Positions 63,721 through 64,000 of a DNA stretch of 64,000 nt are shown one piece after another (within the stretch, counting starts at the first letter, position 1; every line of letters starts with the position of its first letter). A program made the translations under genes and the position numbers. The stretch covers positions 124,001 to 188,000 of the forward strand of contig JACKAK010000005.1 of the NCBI GenBank assembly GCA_020635115.1. The letters run 5' to 3'. Below the pieces are notes generated by a model that was not told where the DNA came from, ran no database searches, and worked only from the letters and a program-made list of their open reading frames with translations. This stretch comes from Halobacteriovoraceae bacterium (lineage in GTDB: Bacteria; Bdellovibrionota; Bacteriovoracia; Bacteriovoracales; Bacteriovoracaceae).

Positions 63721-64000
63721 ATGGATATCAAAAAAATATTGATTTTTTTAAGTCTCGTTATATTATTCTCTATTCCTTTTGCTTTACATAAGAGCAAAGA
63801 TTTGTCTCAATATAAAGATCAATTCGATAATCTAGAAGATCAAAGTTTCACAACTTTCAAGAAGATTAATGATCAGAAAGTCAAAAAGTATCCAAGCCTT
63901 AAGTCGGAAGTTGAACAACTAACGAAGAATAAGGTTACGACTGAAACAGACACTATTAGAAAACCTGCTGCAACAGCTCCTGCGGGTATTTCAAGGCACG
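63721..64000 (+). CDS. Membrane-anchored or secreted protein (3' partial)
   Basis: The ATG at 63721 is preceded by AAGGAG (63708-63713) and the frame is open to the window end (93 codons seen). The start MDIKKILIFLSLVILFSIPFA is a signal or membrane anchor. The mature part begins HKSKDLSQYKDQFDNLEDQ, and a Thr/Pro/Ala-rich linker follows near the edge. The domain content is cut off. It lies 23 bases after the gluzincin-like gene and is probably in its operon. Confidence 0.75.
   Translation, partial: MDIKKILIFLSLVILFSIPFALHKSKDLSQYKDQFDNLEDQSFTTFKKINDQKVKKYPSLKSEVEQLTKNKVTTETDTIRKPAATAPAGISRH

Overview
The window is AT-rich (about one third G+C by eye), densely coded on both strands, and has no rRNA, tRNA, CRISPR array or intact mobile element that I can see. 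The content suggests a Gram-negative deltaproteobacterium-like predator of the Bdellovibrionota (Bacteriovorax/Halobacteriovorax type). The grounds are many lipoproteins and secreted proteins, several secreted zinc-protease candidates, giant coiled-coil envelope proteins, beta-propeller lipoproteins and sigma-28 (FliA)-type promoters in front of large envelope genes. This placement is an inference; no marker gene fixes it.

Layout. 1-7302: an OmpA/MotB-like coiled-coil protein (cut by the window edge), a MotA/TolQ/ExbB-like channel protein and a 1362-residue FHA coiled-coil membrane protein, a candidate ion-driven motor set. 7699-9417 (minus): a lipoprotein and an astacin-like protease. 9567-12183 (plus): a four-CBS protein, a degenerate receiver protein and an orphan ABC ATPase. 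12178-20617: a pseudouridine synthase, two decayed genes (a secreted/membrane protein with two nonsense codons and an aldehyde dehydrogenase relic), a paralogous pair of unknown secreted proteins, and a 14-repeat LVIVD propeller lipoprotein. 20628-28449: a secreted EEP-family nuclease/phosphatase, unknown membrane and secreted proteins, a dienelactone-hydrolase-like enzyme and an OmpR/histidine-kinase pair.

28426-34967 (minus) is a compact six-gene operon: PqqD-like protein, ATP-grasp ligase, PLP decarboxylase, urea-transporter/M23-peptidase fusion, TPR plus outer-membrane barrel protein, TPR protein. It looks like a small-molecule or peptide-modification pathway joined to export or wall functions, and I cannot match it to a named pathway. 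35401-48877 holds a large unknown protein with a FliA-type promoter and a possible frameshifted start, a COG2509-type flavoprotein, astB, cinA, an orphan IS200/IS605-type end, a triple-repeat secreted protein, and a 1187-residue lipoprotein with 13 repeats carrying calcium-loop-like motifs.

49196-64000 holds a 1709-residue Cys-rich lipoprotein behind a consensus FliA promoter, the uppP/RDD-like pair on the minus strand, and a plus-strand run of a 1285-residue secreted coiled-coil protein, a gluzincin-like lipoprotein and the start of another membrane-anchored protein. The best candidates for something undescribed are the motor/FHA operon, the PqqD/ATP-grasp/decarboxylase operon and the FliA-linked giant envelope proteins. 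A second genome-scale signal is a strong excess of the tetranucleotide GGCC.
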